61,812 bases of DNA from assembly GCA_937975765.1 (NCBI GenBank), contig CALJUR010000062.1, forward strand, positions 1 to 61,812, written 5' to 3'. Shown here piece after piece: positions 33,628-42,881 of this stretch. The notes beneath the pieces were generated by a model. That model saw only the letters and a program-made list of their open reading frames with translations, was not told where the DNA came from and ran no database searches. Position numbers and translations under genes: made by a program. How positions within the stretch are numbered: the stretch's first letter is position 1; the number at the start of each line of letters is the position of its first letter. Source of the stretch: an uncultured Myxococcales bacterium. Lineage in GTDB: Bacteria > Myxococcota_A > UBA9042 > DTJE01.

Positions 33628-33664
33628 ATGTCAAGCGAAGATAGACATGTCAAGCAATGTCGAC
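33628..33664. promoter_or_regulatory. Direct repeats ATGTCAAGC upstream of XRE gene
   Basis: ATGTCAAGCGA (33628-33638) and ATGTCAAGCAA (33647-33657) are 19 bases apart, and a third ATGTC follows at 33658. On the minus strand these read GCTTGACAT, so each carries a TTGACA -35-like element. They lie 40-76 bases before the XRE start and are the likely binding sites for autoregulation. Confidence 0.4.
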
Positions 33665-33684
33665 AGGGCCCGCCGGCGCGCCCC

Positions 33685-36189
33685 TTACCCGCCGTTGGCA
33701 GCGGGGAGGTACTCGCGGCAGGGCTGGCCGCGAAGGGTGCCGCAGGCGGGCAGGTCCGTGGGGACGTCCACGCCGGGGACGAGGGGCAGCGCGATGCCGG
33801 ACGGGTGCGCGGCGTCGTGGCCCAACTCGATGGCGGGCGGGGTGTCGTAGGCGAGGGTACGGAAACGCCACTCGGCGCGGCTGTCCCCGGGGGTGTCCAC
33901 CGCGACGCGGATGCGGGAACCGGCCCGGAAGGCGTGGGCGAAGGGCATCACCTCGACCCGGACCAGCGTCCATTCACCCGCCGGCAGGGTCGCGTAGTCC
34001 TCGAACCGGAAGGTGTGGATCGGGCGCAGTTCGGTCGCGTCGGATCGCAGGGCCCGGTGGCCGGCTCGCAGCCAGCCGCCCTGGACGTACACCTCGTCGC
34101 CGTCGGGGCGCACCTCGGACAGTGTCACCTCCAGGTCCACGTCCGTGGCATCCGTCCGGATCCACAGGTCGGCGCTGGCATGGCCGATCATCACGCGGTC
34201 GGCGGCGAGCGGGGCGCTGACGAAGGCCACGGCCTTGCCGGCGTCCGGGTTCCGCCAGGTCCAGTTCGGGGGATTGGCATAGACCGACCCGGTGACCTGC
34301 GTGCGCTGGCCGGCGTCGGGGTCGTGGACGAAGGTGCTGGCGCCGCCGTCGGCCGGGGGCGCGTCCGCGGACATCGCGCCGCCCGGCTGGAAGCGCCAGC
34401 GGTCGGCCACGGTCGCGGGGACGGGCCAGGCGGCGAAGGAGGCCTCGAAGGCGGACTGCGGGGATCCGGCCGGCGTGCCCGGGGCATTGCCGGTGTCGAA
34501 CAGGACCCGGACCCGGGGGCGCGCCCGCCAGGCGGACAGGGCGGATGCGAGGTCGGGCTGCGACGCCAGGTCGGACTCCCCGAAGGCCAGCGCCGCGCCG
34601 AAGACCTCCTGCATGAAGAAGGACCCCATGGCCTGGACCTCGCCCGGGATCGTGGGCACCTGCTTCGCGACGAACAACTGGATGAACTCCATCCACTCCG
34701 TCAGCCGTTCCGGGGCGAAGCCGTCGTTGTGGAAGCCGTTGGTGACCACGGCCCGAAGGTCGGGCGCGCCCGTGAAGCGGTCCAGCAGGGCCGCGAAGTG
34801 CGGGCCGGTCTGCTCGTCCTGCCACTGGCCGGTCATCAAGACGGGAACCTGGATGCGGTCCACCCAGGCGGACGGGTCCACGGGCTTCGCGATCTCGTCG
34901 TCGTAGTACAGGTGGTCCAGCGCCTCCTCGATGGCGTCGCGCTGCTGCCCGTGCATCTTCTGGTGCGCGTCGCACAGCGTGTCGCCGGCCGCGATGACGT
35001 CCTTCACCCAGCCGTGGTGGTAGGGGACGGCCGCGTTCAGCACCATGTCGTGCCAGTTCTTCGCGAAGCCGTCGTTGTAGATGCCGCCGGGGGCCAGGCA
35101 GGACGAGGCCGAGTCCGCGATGACCGACTGGGGGGCGATGGCGACGAGGCTGGGCGGGCGGGCGGCGGCCACGAACAACTGGCCGATGCCGGGGAAGGAC
35201 AGGCCCACCATGCCGACCTCGTGGTCCAGCACCCAGGGCTGGCGGGCGGCGATCTCGACGACGTCGTACCCGTCCAGCGTCTGCAGCGGCTCGAAGTAGT
35301 CGTAGGCGCCGTCCGAGCAGCCCGTGCCGCGCATGTTGACGCCCAGCGTGGCGAAGCCCAGCAGGGCCGCCACGAGGTTGCTGGGGTCGTCGGGGGCGTT
35401 GCACAGGATGGGATAGTCGGGGCAGAAGCCCTCGATCTGGCTGCTGAGGACGTGGCCGGGGCGCGACGGCGAATAGCCGGAGTAGGAGACGACGGTGGGG
35501 TAGGGGCCCTCCTCGGGGGGGCCGGGCAGGGTCAGGAAGTAGGACAGTTTCGTGCCGTCGCGCGTCGTCAGGTACCCGAAGCCGGGCTGCAGCACCTGCG
35601 ATTCGTAGAAGGAGTCCGGCGGCAGGCTGCCCTCGACCGACAGGACCGTCAGCGGGCCGGTGTAGTCGGCCGGGTCGCTGGCGGGACGGACCGAGTAGCC
35701 GCGGCCGGGGGGGACGTTCCTGAAGACCAGGCTGCCCCACTCGTCCACGGTGCCTTCGGCCACCAGGCCGCCGTCGGCGTCGATCACCTGCAGCACGGTG
35801 GCCGGGATCGCGGTGCGGACGTGGACCTGCTCGACGCTGGCGCGGGCGTCGAACGACGTGGACACCCGGTACGGCGGGCCGACCGGCACGTCGGGCTCGG
35901 CGTCCTGCGGGGGGGTGTCGGTGGGGACGTCGGGGGGGACGTCGGACACGGCGTCGGTTCCGGTCCCGTCGGCGGGCAGGTCCGCGGCGACGTCGGGGTC
36001 GGCGTCCGGCAGCGGCAGTTCGGCCGGGATGTCCGCGACTTCCTCGATCGCGTCGGCGGCCTCTGTCGGCACGTCGGCCGGGGCATCCCCGGCGGTGTCG
36101 GGGGTGGGGGAAGATTCGCCGCCGCAGCCGGCCGACAGGGCCGCGACCAGGGCGATGCACCGCAGGGCTCTCCGTGCGGAACGGTTCAT
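33685..36189 (-). CDS. CocE/X-Pro dipeptidyl-peptidase-like lipoprotein hydrolase
   Basis: The 834-residue protein starts at ATG 36189 after AAAGGAG. Lipobox LSAGC is followed by an Asp/Pro linker of about 90 residues. The alpha/beta hydrolase part has LGVNMRGTGCSDG (the CocE-type RGxGxS-like segment) and a nucleophile elbow GLSFPGIG. A His in TNGFHNDGF suits the catalytic triad. The C-terminal beta-sandwich (DLEVTLSEVRPDGDEVYVQ, GWLRAGHR) matches the X-Pro peptidase C-terminal domain. It probably hydrolyses peptides or esters outside the cell; the substrate cannot be told from sequence. Confidence 0.85.
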   Translation of the reverse strand: MNRSARRALRCIALVAALSAGCGGESSPTPDTAGDAPADVPTEAADAIEEVADIPAELPLPDADPDVAADLPADGTGTDAVSDVPPDVPTDTPPQDAEPDVPVGPPYRVSTSFDARASVEQVHVRTAIPATVLQVIDADGGLVAEGTVDEWGSLVFRNVPPGRGYSVRPASDPADYTGPLTVLSVEGSLPPDSFYESQVLQPGFGYLTTRDGTKLSYFLTLPGPPEEGPYPTVVSYSGYSPSRPGHVLSSQIEGFCPDYPILCNAPDDPSNLVAALLGFATLGVNMRGTGCSDGAYDYFEPLQTLDGYDVVEIAARQPWVLDHEVGMVGLSFPGIGQLFVAAARPPSLVAIAPQSVIADSASSCLAPGGIYNDGFAKNWHDMVLNAAVPYHHGWVKDVIAAGDTLCDAHQKMHGQQRDAIEEALDHLYYDDEIAKPVDPSAWVDRIQVPVLMTGQWQDEQTGPHFAALLDRFTGAPDLRAVVTNGFHNDGFAPERLTEWMEFIQLFVAKQVPTIPGEVQAMGSFFMQEVFGAALAFGESDLASQPDLASALSAWRARPRVRVLFDTGNAPGTPAGSPQSAFEASFAAWPVPATVADRWRFQPGGAMSADAPPADGGASTFVHDPDAGQRTQVTGSVYANPPNWTWRNPDAGKAVAFVSAPLAADRVMIGHASADLWIRTDATDVDLEVTLSEVRPDGDEVYVQGGWLRAGHRALRSDATELRPIHTFRFEDYATLPAGEWTLVRVEVMPFAHAFRAGSRIRVAVDTPGDSRAEWRFRTLAYDTPPAIELGHDAAHPSGIALPLVPGVDVPTDLPACGTLRGQPCREYLPAANGG

Positions 36190-36226
36190 GTGGGACTCCT
36201 TTCAAGGGACGAACGGTGTCGGGATC

Positions 36227-36406
36227 CTAGTTCGAGAAGCACCGCTGGAAACATTCGTCGTCCTGGCCGGGATCGAGGCGGGCCCGGCACAGTGTCAGGC
36301 AATCGGAGTTCTGGGCCGTCCCGAGGGTCATCACGCCTGCCAGGCCCGCGACGCAGCCCTCCGCGAAGAGCCCAGCCAGAAGGATGACCAGCAGCACGAA
36401 CTTCAT
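36227..36406 (-). CDS. 59-residue Cys-rich secreted peptide or lipoprotein
   Basis: ATG 36406 is preceded by AAGGAGACCAGG. The peptide has a hydrophobic leader (MKFVLLVILLAGLFAEGC), then a hydrophobic stretch, and ends with CLTLC-X11-CFQRC, a CX3C-X11-CX3C pattern like that of disulfide-stapled alpha-hairpinins. The CX3C theme recurs in the protein at 11750. It ends 37 bases before the CocE-like gene and is probably co-transcribed with it. Confidence 0.65.
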   Translation of the reverse strand: MKFVLLVILLAGLFAEGCVAGLAGVMTLGTAQNSDCLTLCRARLDPGQDDECFQRCFSN

Positions 36407-36478
36407 CCTGGTCTCCTTGCGGTTCCGGCGATTCAGTCGAAGCGTCCCACGACCGCCAGGCCCGTCACCTCGCCGCCC

Positions 36479-37717
36479 TTACCCCTCCCACGCCAGCATC
36501 TCCTCCCAGGTCTCCCGCCTGCGGACCAGCGTGGCGGTGGCGCCGTCCACCAGGACCTCGGCGGCGCGGGGGCGCTGGTTGTAGTTGGAGGACATGGCGA
36601 AGCCGTAGGCGCCGGCGGTGAAGGTCGCGACCAGGTCGCCCCGGACCACCGGGGGGAAGTCGCGGTCCTTGCCCAGGAAGTCCCCGGATTCGCAGACGGG
36701 CCCGACGATGTCCGTGGGCACGGGGGCGCCGTCGCGGTCGATGACCGGTTCGATGCGGTGGTGCGCGCCATACAGCGCCGGCCGGATCAGGTCGTTCATG
36801 CCCGCGTCCAGGATGACGAAGCGCCTGCCGCCCGCCTCCTTCACGAACTGCACCTCGCCGACCAGGATGCCGGCGTTGCCGACGATGAAGCGCCCGGGCT
36901 CCAGGATCAGTTCCAGGCCGAGGTCCCGCACCAGCGAGATGATGGCGTCGTGGAAGACGTCCGCGGTCATCGGCTCCTCGCGGTCGTACCGCACGCCCAT
37001 TCCCCCCCCGATGTCCAGGTGGTGGATGGGGAAGCCGCGCCGGCACAGGTCCGTCACCACGGCTCGCGCCTGCTCCAGCGCCATCATGTAGGGCTCGGGC
37101 GACAGGATCTGGCTGCCGATGTGCATGTCCAGGCCCACCACCTCGATGCCCGGCAGCGTCGCGGCCAGGTCCGCGGCCGCCCCCGCCTGCGCCAGCGGGA
37201 TCCCGAACTTGTTCTCCTTGCGTCCCGTGGTCAGGTACTCGTGCGTGTGCGGGTCCACGTCGGGGTTCACCCGGAAAGCGCATCCCTGCCGCCGCCCCTG
37301 CGACGTCGCCACCTCGGACAGCACCCGCAGTTCCTCGACGTTCTCGACGTTGATGCACCGGATGCCCTCGCGGACGGCCAGCGACAGCTCGTCACGCGTC
37401 TTGCCCACGCCCGAGTAGACGATGCGGTCCGCCGGGATGCCGGCCCGCCGCGCCTTCCACAATTCCCCCCCCGACACGACGTCGGCCCCGGACCCCATGC
37501 CCGCGAGGACCCGCAGGATGCCCAGGTTGCCGTTGGCCTTGACGCTGTAGCAGATCCGGTGCGGCACGTCCGCGAAGGCCTGCTGCAGCTTGAGGAAGTG
37601 CTCGACGAAGGTCCGCTGCGAGTAGACATACAGCGGCGTGCCATGGCGCGCGGCCAGGTCCGCGACCCGCGCCTCCTCGCACCACAACTGGCCGTCCTGC
37701 CTGTGGAAGTAGTCCAT
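36479..37717 (-). CDS. lysA: Diaminopimelate decarboxylase
   Basis: The 412-residue enzyme converts meso-diaminopimelate to L-lysine using pyridoxal phosphate. It has the PLP lysine in CYSVKANGN, HIGSQ, the glycine-rich GGGMGV phosphate-binding loop, EPGRF and VCESGDFLG, plus the C-terminal YNQRPRAAEVLVDG. The gene lies directly after aspartate kinase in the same reading frame, separated only by TGA and one sense codon. This arrangement mirrors the fused bifunctional aspartate kinase/diaminopimelate decarboxylase of some Proteobacteria, but as two frames. Confidence 0.95.
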   Translation of the reverse strand: MDYFHRQDGQLWCEEARVADLAARHGTPLYVYSQRTFVEHFLKLQQAFADVPHRICYSVKANGNLGILRVLAGMGSGADVVSGGELWKARRAGIPADRIVYSGVGKTRDELSLAVREGIRCINVENVEELRVLSEVATSQGRRQGCAFRVNPDVDPHTHEYLTTGRKENKFGIPLAQAGAAADLAATLPGIEVVGLDMHIGSQILSPEPYMMALEQARAVVTDLCRRGFPIHHLDIGGGMGVRYDREEPMTADVFHDAIISLVRDLGLELILEPGRFIVGNAGILVGEVQFVKEAGGRRFVILDAGMNDLIRPALYGAHHRIEPVIDRDGAPVPTDIVGPVCESGDFLGKDRDFPPVVRGDLVATFTAGAYGFAMSSNYNQRPRAAEVLVDGATATLVRRRETWEEMLAWEG

Positions 37718-37720
37718 CGA

Positions 37721-38992
37721 TCAGCCCTCCTCGGCCTTCACGCCCAGGCGCTCGGCCAGCGCGTCCTTCACCTTGTCCGCGTCGCCGCGGTGGCAGTAGA
37801 CCAGGATGTCCGCGTGCGTGGTGACCATCTCGACGATGTTGATGCCGCCCCGGTACAGCGTGTCCGCGATGACCCGGATGACGCCGTGCGTGTTGACGAA
37901 GGCCGGGTTGGTCAGGCGGACCTCGGCGACGTCGCGCGTCACGACCAGTTCGTCGAAGTCCTTGCCCGCGCCGACGAACTTCCGGTGGATGGCCTCGGCC
38001 AGGCGGCGCCCGTCGTCCTGGCCGACGTACAGTCCGACGGCGGTGTCCGACGACGTCGAGGCGTGGATGGCCACGCCGTGCGACTCGACGAAGCTGCCCA
38101 GCCGCGCCAGCAGCCCCAGGCGGGCCGAGATGCCCCTGCCGAACATCAGCAGCAGGGTCAGGGTCCAGGGGTGAACGGTCAGGCGGGTCCGCGCCGCGCC
38201 GGTGATGCGCGTGCCCTGGGCCAGCCGGGCCAGGTCGTTGAAGTGGACGACGCGCGCCGTGACCGTTTCGGGCTTGTACCGCAGGGCGTTCGGGTGCAGC
38301 ACCTGCGCGCCGCGCTGGGCCACGGCCGACATCAGCCCCGCGTCCATCTCGGGCACCGGTTCGGTATCGGCGACGACGCGCGGGTCGGCGGTCAGCACGC
38401 CCTTCACGTCGGTGACGATGACCACTTCGTCGGCGCGGGCGAAGCGCCCGACCAGGAAGGCCGACACGTCCGATCCGCCGCGCCCCAGCGTCACCAGGTG
38501 CCGCGCGCCGTCCTGCACGAAGAATCCCGGGAACACCGGCACCGTGCCCGCGTGGACCAGCGGGTCGATCACGCGCTGGAACCGGTCGCGGCAGGCCGGC
38601 TCGTCCAGCCGCACCTCGACGAGGTCGTTGACCTTGCCGGCCGACAGCGTCTGGTGCTCGGCCTGCCCGGGCGAGGCCACCAGCGGGAACTCGGGGTGGT
38701 CGAAGGCGATTGCCGCGGAACGGCACCCCTCGGCCTGCAGGGCCATCGCCAGCAGATTCGCGGAGGCGGTCTCGCCCGTCGCCAGCAGCCGCAGGTAGTG
38801 CTGGTCCATCGCCGCGTCCGGGTGCGCCTTGCGGCCCAGCTTCATCAGGCGGTTGGTGGTGTCGCCCATCGCGGACACGACCACCAGCACCTCCTCGCCG
38901 CGGGCCCGCAGCGCCAGGATGTTGCGCGCGGCCAGGCGCAGGCGGGCGGGCGTCCGCACCGACGTGCCGCCGAACTTCACCACGATCCGCAT
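37721..38992 (-). CDS. lysC: Aspartate kinase
   Basis: The 423-residue enzyme phosphorylates L-aspartate in the first step to lysine, threonine and methionine. ATG 38992 follows GGGAGG. Key motifs are VVKFGGTSV at the start, LLATGE, GRGGSDVSAFLVG and VTDVKGVLTADPRVV. Two ACT regulatory domains follow (GLLARLGSFVESHGVAIHAS and a second with VIRVIADTLYRGGINIVEMV), so feedback control by lysine or threonine is likely. The stop and the lysA ATG are three bases apart and in frame. Confidence 0.95.
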   Translation of the reverse strand: MRIVVKFGGTSVRTPARLRLAARNILALRARGEEVLVVVSAMGDTTNRLMKLGRKAHPDAAMDQHYLRLLATGETASANLLAMALQAEGCRSAAIAFDHPEFPLVASPGQAEHQTLSAGKVNDLVEVRLDEPACRDRFQRVIDPLVHAGTVPVFPGFFVQDGARHLVTLGRGGSDVSAFLVGRFARADEVVIVTDVKGVLTADPRVVADTEPVPEMDAGLMSAVAQRGAQVLHPNALRYKPETVTARVVHFNDLARLAQGTRITGAARTRLTVHPWTLTLLLMFGRGISARLGLLARLGSFVESHGVAIHASTSSDTAVGLYVGQDDGRRLAEAIHRKFVGAGKDFDELVVTRDVAEVRLTNPAFVNTHGVIRVIADTLYRGGINIVEMVTTHADILVYCHRGDADKVKDALAERLGVKAEEG

Positions 38993-39189
38993 CGGCACCT
39001 CCCTCCAGGGGACCCGGAAATGGCATAGATTGTCAGTTCGGTGCGTCCGGATTGCAACCTGCCGGAAGGACGGGGGCTTCAGGGCACGGGGAGGGCGCGC
39101 GACGGGGTCCGCCGCCACGATGGCGGGGAACGGGGACCCCCGCCCTGCGGTGGTGGTACAGTCGGGAGGTCGGCCATCCCGGAGGGACT

Positions 39190-39744
39190 ATGCGTGCGCG
39201 TCGGGTGTGCTTGCTGGCGGCGTGCTGCGTCGCGGCGACGGCGTGTTCCAGCGCGGTGCAGGTGGGCGCGGACGGCATCCGCGTGCGGGTGACGGCGGCG
39301 GACCTGCAGCGGCGGATCGACCGGGCGGCGGGCTTCCCGGTGCGCCGCAGCCTGCAGCCGCTGGGCAGCGTGCAGGTGGACGCGGCGCGGCTGCTGCTGC
39401 TGCCGCGGGAGAACTCGATCGGCGTGTCGATGCCGCTCACGGTGCGGACGATGGGCCGGTCGTGGTCGGGCAGCGTGGCCTTTTCGGCGGCCCCCGGCTA
39501 CGACCGGGAGACCGGGACGATCTTCCTGCACGCCTTCGCGCTGCGGGAGGTGCAGGGGACGGGCCTGCCGCGCGAACTGGCGGACCTGTGCGCTGGCATC
39601 GTTTCGGGGGTGCTGCGCGACGCGGTCAGGCGGTACGACGTGCACACGCTGGACCGGGAAAAGAAGGACGAGAACGCCGCGCGGTGGCTGCTGAAGGACA
39701 TCGAGGTGCAACCGGACGCCGTCGCGTTCCACCTGGGGTTGTGA
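39190..39744 (+). CDS. DUF1439-type lipoprotein
   Basis: The 184-residue protein starts at ATG 39190 after GGAGGGACT and has a lipobox (VAATACSS). The body shows the DUF1439 pattern: an N-terminal ITAADLQRRIDRAAGFPV-like segment, long amphipathic strands (SIGVSMPLTVRTMGR) and a helix before the end. Such proteins are periplasmic, with a lipid-binding-like fold, and their function is unknown. It is transcribed away from lysC. Confidence 0.75.
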   Translation: MRARRVCLLAACCVAATACSSAVQVGADGIRVRVTAADLQRRIDRAAGFPVRRSLQPLGSVQVDAARLLLLPRENSIGVSMPLTVRTMGRSWSGSVAFSAAPGYDRETGTIFLHAFALREVQGTGLPRELADLCAGIVSGVLRDAVRRYDVHTLDREKKDENAARWLLKDIEVQPDAVAFHLGL

Positions 39745-39876
39745 GGGCGGCGGGGGACGGGGCTGGCGGGGGACAGGGCCGGCGGGGGACAGGGCCCCCG
39801 CCCTACAGGGGAGCGGGCGGTGCCGACGTTCGTGTCGGATCCCGGCGGCAAATGTAGGGCGGGGCGCCCGCCCTAC
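39745..39876. repeat. REP-like GC repeats and hairpin between convergent genes
   Basis: Three 16-bp units related to GGCGGGGGACAGGGCC run 39749-39796. GTAGGGCGGG-GCG-CCCGCCCTAC forms a perfect 10-bp stem with a 3-base loop at 39854-39876, containing the stop codon of the CotH gene. Similar sequence (CAGGGGCCCTGTCCCCCGCC) occurs after 42721. It is likely a dispersed REP-type element acting as a two-way terminator. Confidence 0.6.
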
Positions 39877-41513
39877 GGTTCGTCGGCGCCCGGGCAGCCC
39901 AGTTGCGTCCGCAGGAAGGTCGCGCGCTCGGTCCGGAAGCGGCGCAGTTCCTGGATCTCGTTGTGGAAAGCCGCCTCGTTCGCGGCCCGGTCGCGGGTGT
40001 CCTTCGCCACCGCGGCGGCCAGCGCCTCGTCCATCGCGTCGATCAGCCGCGGCAGCCCGTCCTTCCAGAAGGGGCCGTCCAGCAGCGCGCAGATCTTCGC
40101 CTGGAACCGCGGCTGCAGCGCCGGGTCGCGCAGGACCTGCTGGATCAACTGGTTGTAGAAGGCCTGCACGGGGTACCCCGCCGGCGCGTCCGGCAGCACG
40201 CCGCGGTCCCACGCCTCGTTCGTGACGGTGGTGTCGCAGATGACGTCCTGGGCCGCCTCGTCCCACAGGCACCCGAAGGTCATGTCCAGGTCCGTCGGGT
40301 AGAACTCCCACTTCGGTCCGGTCCCGTCGTCCTGCCACGACAGCATGAAGTTCTTGCGGACGTGGTCGTGGTTCTGCAGCACGCCCATCGCGGCCAGGTA
40401 GTCCAGGTAGCGGTCCACCGCGATCAACGGCGCCGTGCGGCGCGTGGTGGTCTGCAGCCGCGTCGATTCCAGCCAGTCCGGCCAGACCGCGTCCTCGATC
40501 AGCGACCTCAGGTCCGCCCAGGTGCCGTCCGGGCCCGCCTTCTTGTCGTAGGTGGCCTCGTACGTCGCCTCGTCCGGCAGCGGCACGAACGACCCGCTGC
40601 CCTTCCGCATCAGGTCCAGCGGCGGGTCGCACTCGTACATCGGGGCCGTGCGGTCCCGCCCCCAGCCCTCCAGGAAGTCCTCGCCGACGCGCTCGACCAG
40701 CAGCATCAAGCCGTAGTCGGCGTCGTTGATCCGCAGCCACACGTGGTGCGCCCGCGCGGCCGGCACGTCCGTCGCCTGCCGGAAGAACTCGTTCGCCAGG
40801 AAGTTCCGCAGCATCGACGCATCGTTGTACTCGGCCCGCAGCGTCAGCTTGCGCGAGTAGCCGGGGTGGTCCTTGCCCTGCGCGAACTCGATGCGGAACG
40901 ACTTCTTCGGGTAGTCTCGGCTGGCGCCGCCATGCACCCGGATGGTGCAGGCGTCCGCGTACGCCTTGTCCTCCACGGCCAGTTGGCAGGGGACTTCCTT
41001 GATCGCATAGGGGTCCGCCAGGATGGCCTGGAAGTCGGTCGGCGCCAACGTGACCGACCACGTCGGCAGGGATTCGCGAATGCAGTAGCCGTGCCGGCAG
41101 GTCCGTCCCGCGTCGCACTGCTCGTCCAGGGTGCAGTCGCCGCAGTGGCCGTCGGGCAGGCAGCCCTGCAGGGGCCGGCAGTTCTTGGGGGCGACGCAGG
41201 GGCCGCACAGGTCGTCGCGGCAGCCCTGGTCCCTCGCGCACACGTTCACGCCGTGGGGGCAGGTCGAGGCGATGTCCGGCGGCGCGTCGGCTGCGGCGAG
41301 GTCGGTCGCGACGTCGATGATCCCGTCCGCCGCCGCGACGTCGCGATCCCCCGTTTCGCCGCCCGGGTCCATCGTCTCGACGCCCGGCAGGTCCCGGGAC
41401 GCGTCCCGGGCGTCGAACCCCGAGGACGCGGGCGATCCCCCCCCGCAGGCGGCACCCAGTCCCAGGGCCCAGGCGAGGATCGGGACGGACAGGATCGAAG
41501 GTCGCTTCCGCAT
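39873..41513 (-). CDS. CotH-type kinase family lipoprotein with Cys-rich N-domain
   Basis: The 546-residue protein starts at ATG 41513 after GGGAG. A lipobox (GLGAACGGG) and an Asp-rich linker are followed by a Cys-rich segment with repeats like CGDCTLDEQCDAGRTC. The CotH domain has RVHGGASRDYPKKSFRIEF, LRAEYNDASMLRNFLANE, KNFMLSWQDD and FYPTDLDMTFG, matching the RGxSSR.., K-SF and DLD-FG pattern of CotH-like protein kinases. CotH enzymes phosphorylate coat or extracellular proteins; the substrate here is unknown. Confidence 0.85.
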   Translation of the reverse strand: MRKRPSILSVPILAWALGLGAACGGGSPASSGFDARDASRDLPGVETMDPGGETGDRDVAAADGIIDVATDLAAADAPPDIASTCPHGVNVCARDQGCRDDLCGPCVAPKNCRPLQGCLPDGHCGDCTLDEQCDAGRTCRHGYCIRESLPTWSVTLAPTDFQAILADPYAIKEVPCQLAVEDKAYADACTIRVHGGASRDYPKKSFRIEFAQGKDHPGYSRKLTLRAEYNDASMLRNFLANEFFRQATDVPAARAHHVWLRINDADYGLMLLVERVGEDFLEGWGRDRTAPMYECDPPLDLMRKGSGSFVPLPDEATYEATYDKKAGPDGTWADLRSLIEDAVWPDWLESTRLQTTTRRTAPLIAVDRYLDYLAAMGVLQNHDHVRKNFMLSWQDDGTGPKWEFYPTDLDMTFGCLWDEAAQDVICDTTVTNEAWDRGVLPDAPAGYPVQAFYNQLIQQVLRDPALQPRFQAKICALLDGPFWKDGLPRLIDAMDEALAAAVAKDTRDRAANEAAFHNEIQELRRFRTERATFLRTQLGCPGADEP

Positions 41514-41644
41514 GGCTCGCTCCCGCTTCGTGCGCGTCTTCAGGTCGGAGGGTCCCGGGGGATCCTCGCCGCGTTTCGCCGGCAGGGGCAAGAAAACGGG
41601 CGACATGCGGTATCCTCGCTGCACGGTGGGCGGGGGGTGCCGGG

Positions 41645-42721
41645 ATGGCGAGGCGTGCGAGGGGACGGGGATTCCGGTGCATCGGCGGTGGGTTGGCTGC
41701 ACCGGTCGCGTGCCTGGCGGTGGCCGCCGGCCTGGCGGCGTTCGCTGCCGGCTGCGATTCCGGGGACGCGGCGCGCGCGCAGGTGGACCTGCCGCCATAC
41801 CCGTCGTGGACGGCGGAGGGGCTGGTCGTGGACGCGGAGGCCGTGCGGGTGGCGGCCGACCGGTATTGCCGGGATGCGGCGGACCCGTCGGACGCGGCGA
41901 CCTTCTACTTCGGCACGCTGCCGGCCGAGGCCTTCGGGGAACTGTGCGGCGGCCTCGCCCCCGCGGAGGTTTCCGAGCGGCTGGGGCGGCTGTTCCTGTC
42001 GGGCTGGTACGGGGGACTGTGGTTCCGGGACCACGCGGACTTCGGGATGGGGCCGGGCGGCCCGTCCAGCGGGCCGGTCACCGAGGCGGACTTCCGGGAC
42101 CTGGCCGACAACGCGGCGGTGCTGGCGCAGCAGTCGCGCAACGCGACGGCGGAGGAGGTTCAGGCCGCGAACCGGCTAGGCCTGCTGGGACCGGGGCAGG
42201 ACGTCGAGTCGATGATGGACTCGCTGCTGACCGTGTTCGCCTACAACTGGGGCTACGTGCAGGCGGTGCTGGCCAAGGCGCCGGAAGGGGTCCCGCCGCC
42301 TGCGTTCCCGTGCGGTGCCTACCTGGACTGCGGGCTGGCGGGCACGCCGCTGGCCGCTTACGACGGGTACCGGTCGGTGCTGGCGCGCCTGGACGCGCCG
42401 ACGAACGATCGCTGGACCGAACTGGCCGACGAGGTCTGGCAGCGCGAGCCGTTCGTGGACATCGGGCGAAGCCTGTGGGAGCAGGGCAGCATCGCGCCGG
42501 AATCGTGGGCGACGCTGGCGGGCCTGAACGAGGGCTACCTGCGCGTGACGTCCGCCGCGTCGCTGGCCGCGATGGCCGGGTATGCCGACCGGGACCAGGC
42601 CGCGGGTCGCTGCGCGCTGCTGCTGGAGGCCGGCGCCGACACCTGGAACGGCGGCTACTTCCTGGGCATCCGGTCCGACGCCCCCGAGGGCACGATGCCG
42701 GGCCTCCACTGTCCGCTGTAG
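41645..42721 (+). CDS. Lipoprotein of unknown function
   Basis: The 358-residue protein starts at ATG 41645 and has a long signal peptide ending AAFAAGC. The mature protein is mostly helical (WTELADEVWQREPFVDIGR, AASLAAMAGYADRDQAAGR) with a few cysteines and no Asp linker, unlike its neighbours. No family is recognised. It is transcribed divergently from the CotH gene, and a REP-like GC element follows. Confidence 0.65.
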   Translation: MARRARGRGFRCIGGGLAAPVACLAVAAGLAAFAAGCDSGDAARAQVDLPPYPSWTAEGLVVDAEAVRVAADRYCRDAADPSDAATFYFGTLPAEAFGELCGGLAPAEVSERLGRLFLSGWYGGLWFRDHADFGMGPGGPSSGPVTEADFRDLADNAAVLAQQSRNATAEEVQAANRLGLLGPGQDVESMMDSLLTVFAYNWGYVQAVLAKAPEGVPPPAFPCGAYLDCGLAGTPLAAYDGYRSVLARLDAPTNDRWTELADEVWQREPFVDIGRSLWEQGSIAPESWATLAGLNEGYLRVTSAASLAAMAGYADRDQAAGRCALLLEAGADTWNGGYFLGIRSDAPEGTMPGLHCPL

Positions 42722-42881
42722 GGCAGGGGCCCTGTCCCCCGCCATCCTGGTCCTGCGATTCCCGATCGCACTGCCGGAGGCCCGCGGCGGGGCACGGGGG
42801 CCCCGCCCAGAGGGCTGGGACGCGCTACGCACCAGGCCGGGCCGGGCCGTTCCTCCCCCCCGGTCGCGATGCCGGTCGCCT

